A stretch of DNA of 64,000 bases from CAJXII01 sp965242915 (GTDB lineage: Bacteria; Campylobacterota; Campylobacteria; Campylobacterales; Arcobacteraceae): positions 139,678-203,677 of the forward strand of contig CBDETN010000023.1 in NCBI GenBank assembly GCA_965242915.1, written 5' to 3'. The position numbers and the translations under genes are program-made. Below are positions 43,042 through 52,604 of the stretch, in pieces. The notes beneath the pieces are model-generated. The model had not been told where the DNA came from. It did no database searches and was given only the letters and a program-made list of their open reading frames with translations. How positions within the stretch are numbered: the stretch's first letter is position 1; each line of letters begins with the position of its first letter.

Positions 43042-43080
43042 TTGTCCTCACTGCGTTGCGAAATTCCGCTTTGCTCCATG
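43042..43080. repeat. GC-rich repeat-like segment upstream of metG
   Basis: CACTGCGTTGCGAAATTCCG, then CTTTGCTCCATG, differs sharply in composition from its surroundings. It shares ATTCCGCT plus GCTCCATG with the insert in the IS256 transposase at 2213-2249. It adds an in-frame ATG upstream of the true metG start. Confidence 0.4.
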
Positions 43081-43134
43081 AAGTAATGATTTCAATTTTA
43101 GGGATTATATCTAATTATTCATTATAGGTAGGTT

Positions 43135-43335
43135 TTAGAATTCAAATCCGCCGCCGGCACCTTTATTCATAGATTCATAAACAGCTTTAACATATTGTTT
43201 ACGAATCTCGCACTCTATAATTTTAGGGCAGGGTGTGCAGGATGAGAGTTGATTTTCTTCTTGACATTTTTTTATTACAACTATTTGTTTGTCAAGTGCA
43301 ATATTCCACTCATCTTTAATTTCAGGGTTAGACAT
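43135..43335 (-). CDS. small Cys-motif protein, 66 aa
   Basis: The sequence SSCTPCPKIIECEIRKQYVK has C-x2-C-x6-C spacing, with another Cys (KKCQEE) earlier. These four cysteines could bind zinc or an iron-sulfur cluster. The C-terminus is Gly-rich (NKGAGGGFEF). I have seen similar short proteins in Campylobacterota but know no function. It overlaps the fbp stop by 8 bp and lies between fbp and metG, so it is probably co-transcribed with fbp. Confidence 0.65.
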   Translation of the reverse strand: MSNPEIKDEWNIALDKQIVVIKKCQEENQLSSCTPCPKIIECEIRKQYVKAVYESMNKGAGGGFEF

Positions 43336-44173
43336 TATGTTTATAAGCTTCTTTGACTATATTTATCTCTTCATTGCTTCCGAAAAAACATGGACTTGTA
43401 TCATGAATATGTGTTGTTGGAATTTCTAAAACTCTTTTAAATCCATCTATTGCTTGACCACCGGCACACTCATAAGTAAATGCAAATGGAAATACTTCAA
43501 ACAGTTGTCGTAATTTTCCTTTTGGTAGATCAGTAGTGCTTGGATATGAAAAAAGACCACCGCCTTTTAATAAAATTTGATGTAAATCCGGAACCATACC
43601 ACCACTATATCTTAGTCTATAACCATCTTTAAAAAATTTATCTACCATCTCTTTATGATGTGGCAGCCAACAAGCTTGTGTAGAACCTGGAGCTTTTAGT
43701 TTCCCTTTTTCGTTAAGTTTTATATCTTGAATATAATTAAATTCACCTTTTTGTAATCTGTACATTTTTACAGATTTTCCATCAGCAATAACCATCTCAA
43801 CGCGAGGTCCAAATACAACATAAACAGAAGCTATTATATTTGTACCTGTAAAGTCATTTTCATAAATTCCATAAATAGAACCAACAGATAAATTTACATC
43901 AACTAAGCTGCTTCCGTCAAGTGGATCATAAGCAATTAAATATTTTCCATCTTTATTAATATCTACTATATTTTCTTGCTCTTCACTTACTATTTGCTTG
44001 ACACTTGAAATCTTTTTGAATTCATTTTCTATTACAATATCTGAAGCAATATCAAGTTTTAATTGTGTGTCTCCCGTACTGTTTTGGTTATCACTTTTAG
44101 AAGTATCACCTTCTTCTATAATACTTTTAATCTCAATACTTGCTCTTTTGATCGCTTCTATTATCTCAGTCAT
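43328..44173 (-). CDS. fbp: fructose-1,6-bisphosphatase class 1
   Basis: 281 aa from the chosen ATG. The metal/phosphate motif DPLDGSSLVDVN (about residues 82-93) and preceding SEEQENI (acidic ligands) are the class 1 signature. The substrate-binding YSGGMVPDLHQ and GGLFSYPSTTD, then YECAGGQAIDG (about 243-253), follow. It hydrolyses fructose 1,6-bisphosphate in gluconeogenesis, in keeping with pckA and oadAB nearby. The start TEIIEAIKR is chosen because upstream residues overlap mobB and are not conserved. It begins 3 bp after the mobB stop. Confidence 0.95.
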   Translation of the reverse strand: MTEIIEAIKRASIEIKSIIEEGDTSKSDNQNSTGDTQLKLDIASDIVIENEFKKISSVKQIVSEEQENIVDINKDGKYLIAYDPLDGSSLVDVNLSVGSIYGIYENDFTGTNIIASVYVVFGPRVEMVIADGKSVKMYRLQKGEFNYIQDIKLNEKGKLKAPGSTQACWLPHHKEMVDKFFKDGYRLRYSGGMVPDLHQILLKGGGLFSYPSTTDLPKGKLRQLFEVFPFAFTYECAGGQAIDGFKRVLEIPTTHIHDTSPCFFGSNEEINIVKEAYKHNV

Positions 44174-44175
44174 TT

Positions 44176-44682
44176 TTATACCTTTTTTGCATTTTCTCTT
44201 ATCCATTGAACTATTTGTTCTGGATTGTTTAAATCTAAAATCTGAATACCCTCAGGAATGCTTTCTTTATCGATTGTATCATCAATTGCAAGTGTATCAC
44301 TTACTTCAAAGTATTTTTCATCCAGCTTTTCTCTACAGATACAAATTCTAGGAAGAGGTAAAGTTTTTAACCCCTCAACAAGTAAAAAATCAAATTCTTT
44401 GAAAAGTTCTATTAATTCATCAATTGTTGAAGTTTCTTTTTTAAAATATGTAGTTTTATTTGGACTTACAACCGCTACATCAGCACCTGTTTGAGAAAAT
44501 TTAAAACTATCTTTCCCATCTTTATCAAAAACTGCTTTGTCTTTTGGGTCATGTTTAACTATAGCTACTTTTGCTCCACTATCTTGTAAAATATTTGATA
44601 TTTTAACTATTAAAGTTGTTTTTCCACTATTTGAAGGACCTGTAAATGCTACTGCTAATCTTTTATATTTATTATTTATCAT
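44176..44682 (-). CDS. mobB: MobB, molybdopterin-guanine dinucleotide adapter
   Basis: 168 aa. Walker A is GPSNSGKTTL at residues 15-24. Further family marks are VAIVKHDPKDKAVFDKDGKD (metal/substrate loop) and DFLLVEGLKTLPLPRI (Walker B-like, with the EG pair). MobB binds GTP and helps MobA attach GMP to molybdopterin for bis-MGD enzymes such as formate dehydrogenase or nitrate reductase. Those enzymes are not in this window. Unlinked functionally from fbp, which follows 2 bp downstream. Confidence 0.92.
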   Translation of the reverse strand: MINNKYKRLAVAFTGPSNSGKTTLIVKISNILQDSGAKVAIVKHDPKDKAVFDKDGKDSFKFSQTGADVAVVSPNKTTYFKKETSTIDELIELFKEFDFLLVEGLKTLPLPRICICREKLDEKYFEVSDTLAIDDTIDKESIPEGIQILDLNNPEQIVQWIRENAKKV

Positions 44683-44719
44683 AGTCGCATTTTATCTAAA
44701 ATATTATATAATCCCAATT

Positions 44720-45205
44720 ATGAAACCAAAAGGAATTGATGTGCATAACAGAATATTATATATTATAACTCTTACCTTATCTATTTTGATGTTTGCTGGC
44801 TGTCAAAGCGGCTTAAGTGTTTTTGACAAAACAGGGACTCAATACGAAAAAGGTTTACAATATACTAAAGTGAGTTTTTTAATTTATGAAAATGAAACTA
44901 AAGCGATTATAAATGCTACTTATTTAAACTCAGTCAATAGTATAAAATGGGATGATGAATATCAAAATTTCTTAATCGGTATTTATATATCAAACGGTCA
45001 GGAGGTAGATTATACTATGACTATGAATGATAAAACTTATGTTAAAATATCGCAAATAAATGATGATAATAAACAATATGAACATATCCCGCTTAAAAAT
45101 CCATGGGCAAAATATTATTTAGTCAGATTTGAAAATGATGATAATAAGACTTTAGAATTAAAATATTCAAATCCTAATTTTGGAGAGGTAATTTTATCTT
45201 TTTAA
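44720..45205 (+). CDS. lipoprotein, 161 aa
   Basis: The start MKPKGIDVHNRILYIITLTL leads into a lipobox ILMFAGC (Cys at about residue 29), so the mature protein is lipid-anchored. The mature part is mixed beta with Asn/Asp-rich loops and no recognised domain. A GTG seven codons later is an alternative start. The frame is open far upstream, through the reverse of mobB, but that part is not credible protein. Its last 32 bp overlap the 3' end of the slt gene, tail to tail. Confidence 0.75.
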   Translation: MKPKGIDVHNRILYIITLTLSILMFAGCQSGLSVFDKTGTQYEKGLQYTKVSFLIYENETKAIINATYLNSVNSIKWDDEYQNFLIGIYISNGQEVDYTMTMNDKTYVKISQINDDNKQYEHIPLKNPWAKYYLVRFENDDNKTLELKYSNPNFGEVILSF

Positions 45206-46808
45206 AAAGAGTAGAAAGCTTAATGTGATTATTTTTATCTAAATGATTTTTATATATGAAATAATTAGCTAAGACTTTCTTTCCATATTTTTTAGTTTCA
45301 TCATACGGAAGCATCTCCATACTCAAAAACGGTTCATATTTGCCATTTTTAAATAATCCATTTTTAAATAAGCGTTTTGTAAAGCCAATACCGCCATTAT
45401 ACGCATAAGCTATAAATAAAGGATGTTTAAGTCTTTTTTCTAAAAAGTTCAAATGATGATTGGCATATTTTAAATTTGTATTAGGTTCAAGTTGTTTATC
45501 TATATCATAAAACTCTTTTAACTCTTTTGCTATTGATTTACTTAAAAATGGCATAATCTGCATTAAACCCATAGCATAAGCACTGGAAATTGATGTTTGA
45601 ATAAATCTACTTTCTTGTCTGGCAATAGCATAAATCAAAGCTTGTCTATCAAGTGGAAATTTACCAACAGTATCTTTATAAGGAGTGATAAAATATGATT
45701 TTTTATATCGAAAAAATCTCTCTTTTACAAAAGACAAATGTCCTAAAGTTTGTTTTTGGTTTAATAATTTATTATATTTATCCATTTTGTTTTGGTTCAT
45801 TTTCTTTGTATCTCTTAAAATTGGAAACCAAACGAATGGATTATTATAATTATAATCTGATTTCTTTGTATTATTATTTTTTATATTATAAACTATATTT
45901 TTAGGCTTTATATTTATATTCTCAAAACTAAGCAATGAGTATATATTATTATCCCAACTTGATTGCAGCTTGTCTAAATATTTTTTATCTTTAGTTAACT
46001 TATATTGCCAAAAAAGTACCTTGTCTTTATCTTGTTGGAAATAACCATTTTTATATGAAGTTTGTAAAAATTTCAATGCTTTTTTTTCTTCTTTATGTCT
46101 AATTGCATTTATAGCTAAATGAAAAGTACTTTTATGATTTAAATTAGTTGTCTCAAGAGTTAAAAGTGATTGTTGTATTTTATTTAATTTAGGATTTGTA
46201 ACTATTAGTTTAATTGTTTGTGCAAAATACTTTTGTTCTTGCATGATTTTACTGTTTTTTAATCTTTGTATTAATTCTTTTGGTAAGTGATGATTAAAAT
46301 TATTTACTCTAAATTTACCACCGCATTCATTAAAAGTGTTAAAAAAGACCTCATTTGAACTATTTATTAAAGTAATAAAGGGATTTGCAGAGTTTAATAT
46401 TTCAACTTTTTTAGCACTTTTAGGGTAGGGGGTTTTAAGTTTATTGATTATGATCTGTTTTTGTTTCTTTGACAGTTTAGTTGCTTTATAAGTGCTCATT
46501 CCAAGTTCAATACAAGTGCTGCTTTGATTTACAAGAGATTGTACATTTAGTTTTTGACACCAAACTACAGCCGATGTTTCTTTGTGTTTTAACTTTTTAG
46601 CATATCTGTAAAAAAGTTTGTTATTTACAGTCCTAGCTTGTCCTAAGGCTTTTATCGCTTGCTTTGGAGTGATGTCTTGATTTAAATATCTCCAAATATA
46701 AAAATCTTTAGCAATGCTTCTAGGCTTCGTATCTAGCCATTTTTGAGTAATTTGATGTTGAGCATAGATGCTTGTTGAGAAGATTAAAATTAAAACTAAT
46801 CTTATCAT
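45174..46808 (-). CDS. slt: soluble lytic murein transglycosylase
   Basis: 544 aa with a signal peptide (LVLILIFSTSIYA). Most of the protein is a helical superhelix, as in Slt70. The C-terminal catalytic domain has the active Glu in AIARQESRFI (about residue 399), then AYAMGLMQIMPF and AYNGGIGFTKRL, the lysozyme-like GLMQ and AYN-G signatures. It cleaves the MurNAc-GlcNAc bond to give 1,6-anhydro muropeptides in the periplasm. It follows the M16 gene by 9 bp and is probably co-transcribed with it, mqnC and bamA. Confidence 0.9.
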   Translation of the reverse strand: MIRLVLILIFSTSIYAQHQITQKWLDTKPRSIAKDFYIWRYLNQDITPKQAIKALGQARTVNNKLFYRYAKKLKHKETSAVVWCQKLNVQSLVNQSSTCIELGMSTYKATKLSKKQKQIIINKLKTPYPKSAKKVEILNSANPFITLINSSNEVFFNTFNECGGKFRVNNFNHHLPKELIQRLKNSKIMQEQKYFAQTIKLIVTNPKLNKIQQSLLTLETTNLNHKSTFHLAINAIRHKEEKKALKFLQTSYKNGYFQQDKDKVLFWQYKLTKDKKYLDKLQSSWDNNIYSLLSFENINIKPKNIVYNIKNNNTKKSDYNYNNPFVWFPILRDTKKMNQNKMDKYNKLLNQKQTLGHLSFVKERFFRYKKSYFITPYKDTVGKFPLDRQALIYAIARQESRFIQTSISSAYAMGLMQIMPFLSKSIAKELKEFYDIDKQLEPNTNLKYANHHLNFLEKRLKHPLFIAYAYNGGIGFTKRLFKNGLFKNGKYEPFLSMEMLPYDETKKYGKKVLANYFIYKNHLDKNNHIKLSTLFKKIKLPLQN

Positions 46809-46817
46809 ATTAAATAT

Positions 46818-48101
46818 CTATTTAGTTACTATTGAAAATGATAAATTTGTCATCTCTTTGTGCTCTTTGATAAAATTATTTAAATCTTTAAGTTTTAGCT
46901 CTTCAATTAATTTTAATTCTTGTTTTGGATAATTTTGCTTTAACCCTTTATAATACAAACTAAATGCTCTACTTTGCCGTTGAGAAAAAGTTTCGGTTCT
47001 AAGGGGTTCACTTCCTAATAAAAACTTTTTAGCACTTTGCAGTTCTTTAGAAGTTACGCCATTTTTTACAAATTCTTCTACAAGTTTTTTTACTAAATTT
47101 TTAGCTTTTTCTTGATTTTCTAATTTTGTTTGTAAATGTCCTGTAAAGTATGAGTGTGATTTAGCTATTGAAATATACCCATAAGCTGAGTAGGCTAATC
47201 CTCTTTTAACTCTAATTTCTTCCATCAACCTACTACCAAATCCGCTACCGCCTAAAATAAATGATGCAACTTTTGCTTTATAAGTATTTTTATCTTTAAA
47301 ATTAATATTAAAATCACTTCCAAAATATATGTAAGCTTGTTGAGTATCTTTTGTTTGAAGTTTTGTTTGAACTTTTGAATTAACTTTTATTGTTTTTAAT
47401 TTAGTTTTACCATTAGACTTAAAGTTTTTAATAATAGGTGAGATAGAATCTTTTATCTCTTTAAATGATATATCTCCGCCTGCAACGATGATTAAGTTAT
47501 CAAGATTGAGTATATTATTTATATGTTGTTTAATATCTTTTAATTTGATATTTTCAATTGATTTAATAGTACCTGATGAACTGTTTTCTAAAGCAGTATC
47601 TTTGAAAATTATTTTTTTCAGTTGTATATTTGCTACATAATCAAAATCATTTTCTTTTTGTTTTAATTTACTTATTTGTAAAGTTTGTAGTTTTTCTAAT
47701 GTTCGTTTCGTTGTATTTGGATTATTTAATAATTGTTGTAAAAACTTTAAAGCTGTTTTATATTCACTTTTTAAACAACTAACTTCAATAACAAAAGTTT
47801 CAAAACCATTAGAAGTATGTATAGAAATTGCTCTATTTTCTAATTTTCTGGCAAATGCAACTGCACCATCTTTTTTTGTACCTTCATTTAAAAGTTTGGC
47901 TGTTAAACTAGTAAGTCCACTTTTGCTTTTAACTTGAATATATCCACTGTTTTGAAAAACTAATTGTAAATTAAATATTGGTAAAGTTGGATGTTTTTCA
48001 AAAATTACCGGTACTTTTACATTATTTATTTTAATCTCTTTAATTGTTGCACCCATAACTATTCCTTGTAATAAAATAAAAAATAAAATAAAATTTTTCA
48101 T
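46818..48101 (-). CDS. M16-type peptidase homologue, zinc motif missing
   Basis: 427 aa with a signal peptide (FILFFILLQGIVMG-A). The two-domain M16/insulinase layout is clear: N-terminal LPIFNLQLVFQNSGYIQVKS, domain 2 with ILGGSGFGSRLMEEIRVKRG and LAYSAYGYIS (the substrate-positioning R/Y region). The active-site HxxEH, expected within GLTSLTAKLLNEGT, is absent. It resembles the inactive partner of paired M16 peptidases, but no active partner is adjacent. It may be a periplasmic scaffold or chaperone. It sits 24 bp after mqnC in the slt-M16-mqnC-bamA cluster. Confidence 0.85.
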   Translation of the reverse strand: MKNFILFFILLQGIVMGATIKEIKINNVKVPVIFEKHPTLPIFNLQLVFQNSGYIQVKSKSGLTSLTAKLLNEGTKKDGAVAFARKLENRAISIHTSNGFETFVIEVSCLKSEYKTALKFLQQLLNNPNTTKRTLEKLQTLQISKLKQKENDFDYVANIQLKKIIFKDTALENSSSGTIKSIENIKLKDIKQHINNILNLDNLIIVAGGDISFKEIKDSISPIIKNFKSNGKTKLKTIKVNSKVQTKLQTKDTQQAYIYFGSDFNINFKDKNTYKAKVASFILGGSGFGSRLMEEIRVKRGLAYSAYGYISIAKSHSYFTGHLQTKLENQEKAKNLVKKLVEEFVKNGVTSKELQSAKKFLLGSEPLRTETFSQRQSRAFSLYYKGLKQNYPKQELKLIEELKLKDLNNFIKEHKEMTNLSFSIVTK

Positions 48102-48125
48102 TTGTTTTCCTTTGGCTTAATATTC

Positions 48126-49178
48126 CTAAAACTTTTCAAGAATTGTATAAGCTGTATTTCGTTTTGCCGGATTTTCACCTATATCTTTAATTAAGTTAAT
48201 CATCTCACTTTGATTCATACTATTTGTAGTACCTGCAGCACTAACTACATTTTCTTCCATCATAGTGCTGCCTAAATCATTTGCACCAAATTTTAATGCC
48301 ATTTGACCTATATAGCTTCCTTGTGTTACCCAACTGCTTTGAATATTTTGAAAATTATCTAAATAAAGTCTTGCAACTGCTAAAAGTCGTAAATATCTAT
48401 TTGAACTTTGGGGCTGCATATTTGGAATTTCTTTTAAAAGCTGTGTATGCGAACTTTGAAAACTCCACATAATATACGCTCTAAATCCACCTGTTTCATC
48501 TTGTAATTGTCTTATTTTATCCCAATGTTCAATTATTTGTTCATCTGTTTCAACTGTACCAAACATCATTGTTGCTGTTGATTTTATACCTAATTTATGA
48601 GCTTGACGATGAACTTCCAGCCAATCTTTTGTATCAAGTTTTTTTGGTGCAATTATATCTCGAACATCATCATCTAAAATTTCAGCACCAGCCCCTGGAA
48701 TTGAAGCTAAACCTTTATCTTTAAGCCTTTTTAGGACTTCTTGATAACTTATATGTGAAAGTTTTGCAATATAATCAATCTCAATAGCACTAAATCCATG
48801 AAGTGTTATAGTTGGATATTTTGAACAAATATGTTCAACCAAATCTTCATACCACTCAATTTTAAGCTTTGGATGAACTCCCCCTTGAAAAAGTATCTGG
48901 GTTCCGCCAATTTCAAGTAACTCATCTATTTTTTTATCAATTTCATCATAAGTTAATACATAAGCATCATCATCTTTAAGATGACGATAAAAAGCACAAA
49001 ACTTACAATCTACCCAACAAATATTTGTATAATTAATATTTCTATCAACTACAAAAGTAGTTATTTTTTGAGGATGCAGCTCAAGCTTTCTTTTACTTGC
49101 CATCTCTCCCAAATCCAATAAAGAGGCATTTTGAATTAAATCCAAAGCCTCTTCATTGCTTAATCTTTTATTTTTCAT
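48126..49178 (-). CDS. mqnC: cyclic dehypoxanthinyl futalosine synthase
   Basis: 350-aa radical-SAM enzyme. The Fe4S4 ligands are C54, C58 and C61 in NICWVDCKFCAFYR. The rest (GGTQILFQGGVHPKLKIEWY, then PGAGAEILDDDVR and TQGSYIGQMALKFGANDLGS) is the MqnC/MqnE/CofH pattern, and the C-x3-C-x2-C spacing with DxLFQGG favours MqnC. It cyclises dehypoxanthine futalosine in menaquinone synthesis, the step before MqnD (10428-11291). Cytosolic. It lies just downstream of bamA. Confidence 0.9.
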   Translation of the reverse strand: MKNKRLSNEEALDLIQNASLLDLGEMASKRKLELHPQKITTFVVDRNINYTNICWVDCKFCAFYRHLKDDDAYVLTYDEIDKKIDELLEIGGTQILFQGGVHPKLKIEWYEDLVEHICSKYPTITLHGFSAIEIDYIAKLSHISYQEVLKRLKDKGLASIPGAGAEILDDDVRDIIAPKKLDTKDWLEVHRQAHKLGIKSTATMMFGTVETDEQIIEHWDKIRQLQDETGGFRAYIMWSFQSSHTQLLKEIPNMQPQSSNRYLRLLAVARLYLDNFQNIQSSWVTQGSYIGQMALKFGANDLGSTMMEENVVSAAGTTNSMNQSEMINLIKDIGENPAKRNTAYTILEKF

Positions 49179-49205
49179 TTTAATCTTTTAATTCTTTTAA
49201 TTCTT

Positions 49206-51425
49206 TTAGAACTTACTACCTAAGCTAAACTCAAAGCTTGATGTTGCATCACCTGGTTTATCGTCAAGAGGTTGCGAGAAGATAAATTGTAACGGTCCAA
49301 CAGGAGAAATCCATTCAACTAAAAGACCTGTTCCACTTCTTTTAATTTGTGTAAAATTACTTTGACCAATCATACCATAATCATAGAAAATCCCCCATCT
49401 CATTTTAGCTTTAGGAATTAAAGGCATACTAAGTTCTATAGAGTTTGCAAACATTCTTGTGTATGGTGATTCATCAGTTTGAGGTCCAAACGCATAAGAT
49501 TTATATCCTCTTACACTTTTTACCCCGCCTAAATAAAATGAATTACCTTGCGTTATAAATCCAGTATCTTCAAGAATTCCCAAACGCGCTCTATATCGAA
49601 TAATTGCATCATAATCTAAATAATCTTCTAATCCTTTAAAATATTTATATGTAGTAGAAGATTTTACATATTCTGCATCCCCGCCAACCCCAGCTATTTC
49701 TAAACTGGTACTGGCAATCATCCCGCTTCTTGGAATAAAGTAAGAATCAGTATTATTAAAGTTTATATAAGGGGTAATTGAGCTTATTATATAAGTTAGA
49801 TTATCCTGCGGTTTTGTATCGTATGTTTCTTGTATTTGGTTTAAAGAATATGTAGTACCAATATGAGCATGTCTAGTTAAAGCTTTACCGGCTCCAACTG
49901 AAAACCCAGCACTTTCCTGAGTTAATTTATAATCAGTATATGTTATTTCACTTACAGTTTGATGAGCAGCAACACTACCGCTATATTTGCTATCGTTAAT
50001 TGCAGGATTTTTTAAAGATACTGTATAACTTGTTCGTTTTTTCGACCAGTCAAATGAGAAACCAAGGTTAAGACCGCTGCCAAAGATATTTTTATCATTT
50101 ACAGAAGCATTAATCATAAATCCATCATAACTCCCGTATCCACCACCTAAGATTAAGTTTCCTGTAGGTGCTTCTTGAACATTTACTATTAAATTCATTT
50201 TATCTTTTGAAACTCTTTGTTGTTCAATTTTTACTGTTTCAAAAAATCCGGTTCTGTTTAATGCATTTTGTGAATCTTTAAAATCTGTTAAACTAAATAA
50301 GTCTTTTGGAGCTAAATATACATTTCGTCGTATCACCCTGTCTAAAGTTCTACTATTTCCAGAAATTATTATATCATTTATATAAACTTTGTCTCCTGGT
50401 ATTACATTGTATATGATGTCAGCAGTACCTTTATCTTTATCTTTTCTAATGTCATATTTAACTTGAGTAAAAGCATATCCTTTGTCTGAAACTTGTGTTT
50501 TAATATATTCAACATCTTTTCTTAATTTACTAATATTGAAAACTTTATCTTTTTTCAGTTTTAACTCTGGATATATTTCCTCTGGATTCTTAATTTTTTC
50601 ATCTAAATATATTACTATATTTCCAACTTTATATTGTTTCCCTTCTTCAATAGCTATATCAACTACTGATTTATTGGTATTAAAATCTATTCGAGAAAAT
50701 GGCTCTTTAACTTTTGCATCTAAAAAACCATTTTCCAAGTATTTTTCTTTTATTCTAAAACCGTCATATTCCAATTGGTCAAATTTCATTACACCGTTAT
50801 TTCTACCAAAAAACCAGGTAAAACAACAATCTTCCTCTTTGTTTGCCATAACATCTTCAAAATCGCCACTTTCTAAATCTTTAGCTCCGGGGAAGTTTAT
50901 TTTTTGAATTATAATTTCATCACCTTTATTAACCACAAATTTGATAGCAACACTATTTTTGTTTAAATTCTCAATTTCAACTTCAACCACAGAGTGTATA
51001 TACCCTTCTTGTTCTAAAAGAGATAATAACTTTTCTTTAGCTTTAGCTATTCTAGCTCTAGAATACATATTTCCTTTTTTGATATTCATAGCATTATATA
51101 CCATTTCTAAATCATCTTCACGAGTTTTGTATCCACTCATATCTAAACTTGCAATAAATGGTTTTTCCATAAATGAAAATGTTAAAATATTATTGTCAGT
51201 TGTTACTGCAATATCGTTAAAATAACCAAATTTATAAAATTCTTTTAAAGTTTTGTTAATTTGATTATCTGAATATGGTTTGTTTTTTTTAAAATTTGAT
51301 GTTTCTATTGCGACAGTTTTTGAAATTTGAGATAAGCCTTCAAATTTAATATCTGTAAATGTTGATGCTCCAAGTAAATATGAAGTCAATAATGGTAAAT
51401 AAATAAGTTTTTTATACAAAAACAA
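49206..51425 (-). CDS. bamA: outer membrane protein assembly factor BamA
   Basis: 739 aa. A signal peptide (YLPLLTSYLLGA-S) precedes five POTRA domains (about residues 20-345), then a 16-strand Omp85 barrel. Barrel signatures are VRGYKSYAFGP (the conserved VRGF/Y loop-6 motif) and a final FSLGSKF with terminal Phe. BamA inserts beta-barrel proteins into the outer membrane and is essential. It is the first gene of a minus-strand run with mqnC, the M16-like gene and slt. A client such as the barrel protein at 4545-5684 would depend on it. Confidence 0.95.
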   Translation of the reverse strand: MFLYKKLIYLPLLTSYLLGASTFTDIKFEGLSQISKTVAIETSNFKKNKPYSDNQINKTLKEFYKFGYFNDIAVTTDNNILTFSFMEKPFIASLDMSGYKTREDDLEMVYNAMNIKKGNMYSRARIAKAKEKLLSLLEQEGYIHSVVEVEIENLNKNSVAIKFVVNKGDEIIIQKINFPGAKDLESGDFEDVMANKEEDCCFTWFFGRNNGVMKFDQLEYDGFRIKEKYLENGFLDAKVKEPFSRIDFNTNKSVVDIAIEEGKQYKVGNIVIYLDEKIKNPEEIYPELKLKKDKVFNISKLRKDVEYIKTQVSDKGYAFTQVKYDIRKDKDKGTADIIYNVIPGDKVYINDIIISGNSRTLDRVIRRNVYLAPKDLFSLTDFKDSQNALNRTGFFETVKIEQQRVSKDKMNLIVNVQEAPTGNLILGGGYGSYDGFMINASVNDKNIFGSGLNLGFSFDWSKKRTSYTVSLKNPAINDSKYSGSVAAHQTVSEITYTDYKLTQESAGFSVGAGKALTRHAHIGTTYSLNQIQETYDTKPQDNLTYIISSITPYINFNNTDSYFIPRSGMIASTSLEIAGVGGDAEYVKSSTTYKYFKGLEDYLDYDAIIRYRARLGILEDTGFITQGNSFYLGGVKSVRGYKSYAFGPQTDESPYTRMFANSIELSMPLIPKAKMRWGIFYDYGMIGQSNFTQIKRSGTGLLVEWISPVGPLQFIFSQPLDDKPGDATSSFEFSLGSKF

Positions 51426-51588
51426 TTCCTTTTGATTATCGTAGTTTCTACTGAAACATTAATATTATAAATTTAAAATAAAGTGTATCTAAAAGTTGTT
51501 GATAGGTAAATTAATTTAGTATCAAAGGTAAATTAATGTAAAATTCCATTTAAACTTTCTCAAAGAGAGTGCAAGCACAAGAAAGGAA

Positions 51589-52422
51589 ATGATGGTGAAT
51601 ATAGGGATTGTCGGCTTAGGATTAATGGGTGGCTCATTCGCTAAAGCATTACGAAAATACAATATAAGTACAAAATTGCTTGGATATGATCATAATAAAG
51701 AGCATCAACAAGAGGCTTTAAATTTAGAACTTGTTGATGAAATTATCACAATAAAAGAGTTAAAAACTTGTGAAGTTATTATCTTAGCAATTCCTGTTGA
51801 TGCTATTATTGTATTTTTAAATAATTTTGGAGAAGTACCCGCATCAACAACAATTATTGATTTTGGTAGTACAAAAGAACTTATTGTTAAACAACTTCCA
51901 AATCATTTAAAATCAAATTTTATACCGGCACATCCAATGACCGGAACAGAAAAATTTGGTCCAAGTGCTGCTGTTGACAATCTTTATGAAGAAAAAATTA
52001 TTGTTCTTTGTGATTTAGATATCTGTGGAGAGATACATAAACAAAAAGCAATTAAAATATTTGAAACTATCAAAATGAATATAGTTTATATGAATTCAAA
52101 AGAGCATGATATTCATGCCTCTTATATGAGTCATTTACCTCATGTTATATCATATGCCTTAGCAAATATAGTAATGGAACATGAGGACCCTAGAAATATT
52201 ATATCTTTAGCAGCAGGTGGATTTAAAGATATGAGTAGAATAGCTAAATCATCTCCAAATATGTGGACAGATATTTTTAGACAAAATAAGCATAATATAC
52301 TTGATGGTATTGAAATATTTGAAAAACAAATGCTTGATATAAAAGATATGCTTAAAAATGATGATTATGAAAATATAAGAAAATGGATGTTAAAAGCGAA
52401 TTCTTTACATGATATTTTATAA
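51589..52422 (+). CDS. tyrA: prephenate dehydrogenase
   Basis: 277 aa. An N-terminal Rossmann fold with GLGLMGGS at residues 9-16 binds NAD(P). FIPAHPMTGTEKFGP (about 110-124) and SHLPHVISYALA (catalytic His, about 183-194) are TyrA signatures, and GGFKDMSRIAKSSPNMWTDI completes the helical dimer domain. It oxidises and decarboxylates prephenate to 4-hydroxyphenylpyruvate for tyrosine. AAAGGAA precedes the ATG. No ACT or chorismate mutase domain is fused. The gene lies between bamA and the tRNA-Leu-linked insertion and was not damaged by it. Confidence 0.93.
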   Translation: MMVNIGIVGLGLMGGSFAKALRKYNISTKLLGYDHNKEHQQEALNLELVDEIITIKELKTCEVIILAIPVDAIIVFLNNFGEVPASTTIIDFGSTKELIVKQLPNHLKSNFIPAHPMTGTEKFGPSAAVDNLYEEKIIVLCDLDICGEIHKQKAIKIFETIKMNIVYMNSKEHDIHASYMSHLPHVISYALANIVMEHEDPRNIISLAAGGFKDMSRIAKSSPNMWTDIFRQNKHNILDGIEIFEKQMLDIKDMLKNDDYENIRKWMLKANSLHDIL

Positions 52423-52425
52423 ATA

Positions 52426-52441
52426 AGTGGTACCAGTGGCC
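52426..52441. repeat. possible distal att repeat of tRNA-Leu(CAA) insertion
   Basis: AGTGGTACCAGTGGCC matches 54245-54260 (AGTGGTACCAGCAGCC), which covers the 3' end of the tRNA-Leu gene, at 14 of 16 positions, 11 of them consecutive. It lies in the orientation expected for duplication of a tRNA 3' end by an integrated element. Confidence 0.45.
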
Positions 52442-52604
52442 TGTACCAATATATGTCCTAGTAAGCCTTTACACAAGATACTTATCTTATTTAGTAAAAA
52501 TACAATGTAACTTCCAATGTAACTAATATTAAAAGTTACCTTGTTGTTTTAAAACTATTTCATCTTATTTTATTGAATTATATCGTAACAGTATAAAAGA
52601 ATAA

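Noticed and set aside
43032..43079. N-terminal extension of MetG (MEQSGISQRSEDKESK)
   Set aside because: Derived from a GC-rich repeat-like segment and not part of the conserved protein.
44537..44719. Long upstream extension of the lipoprotein frame
   Set aside because: It is the reverse of mobB; a signal peptide and lipobox place the start at 44720.
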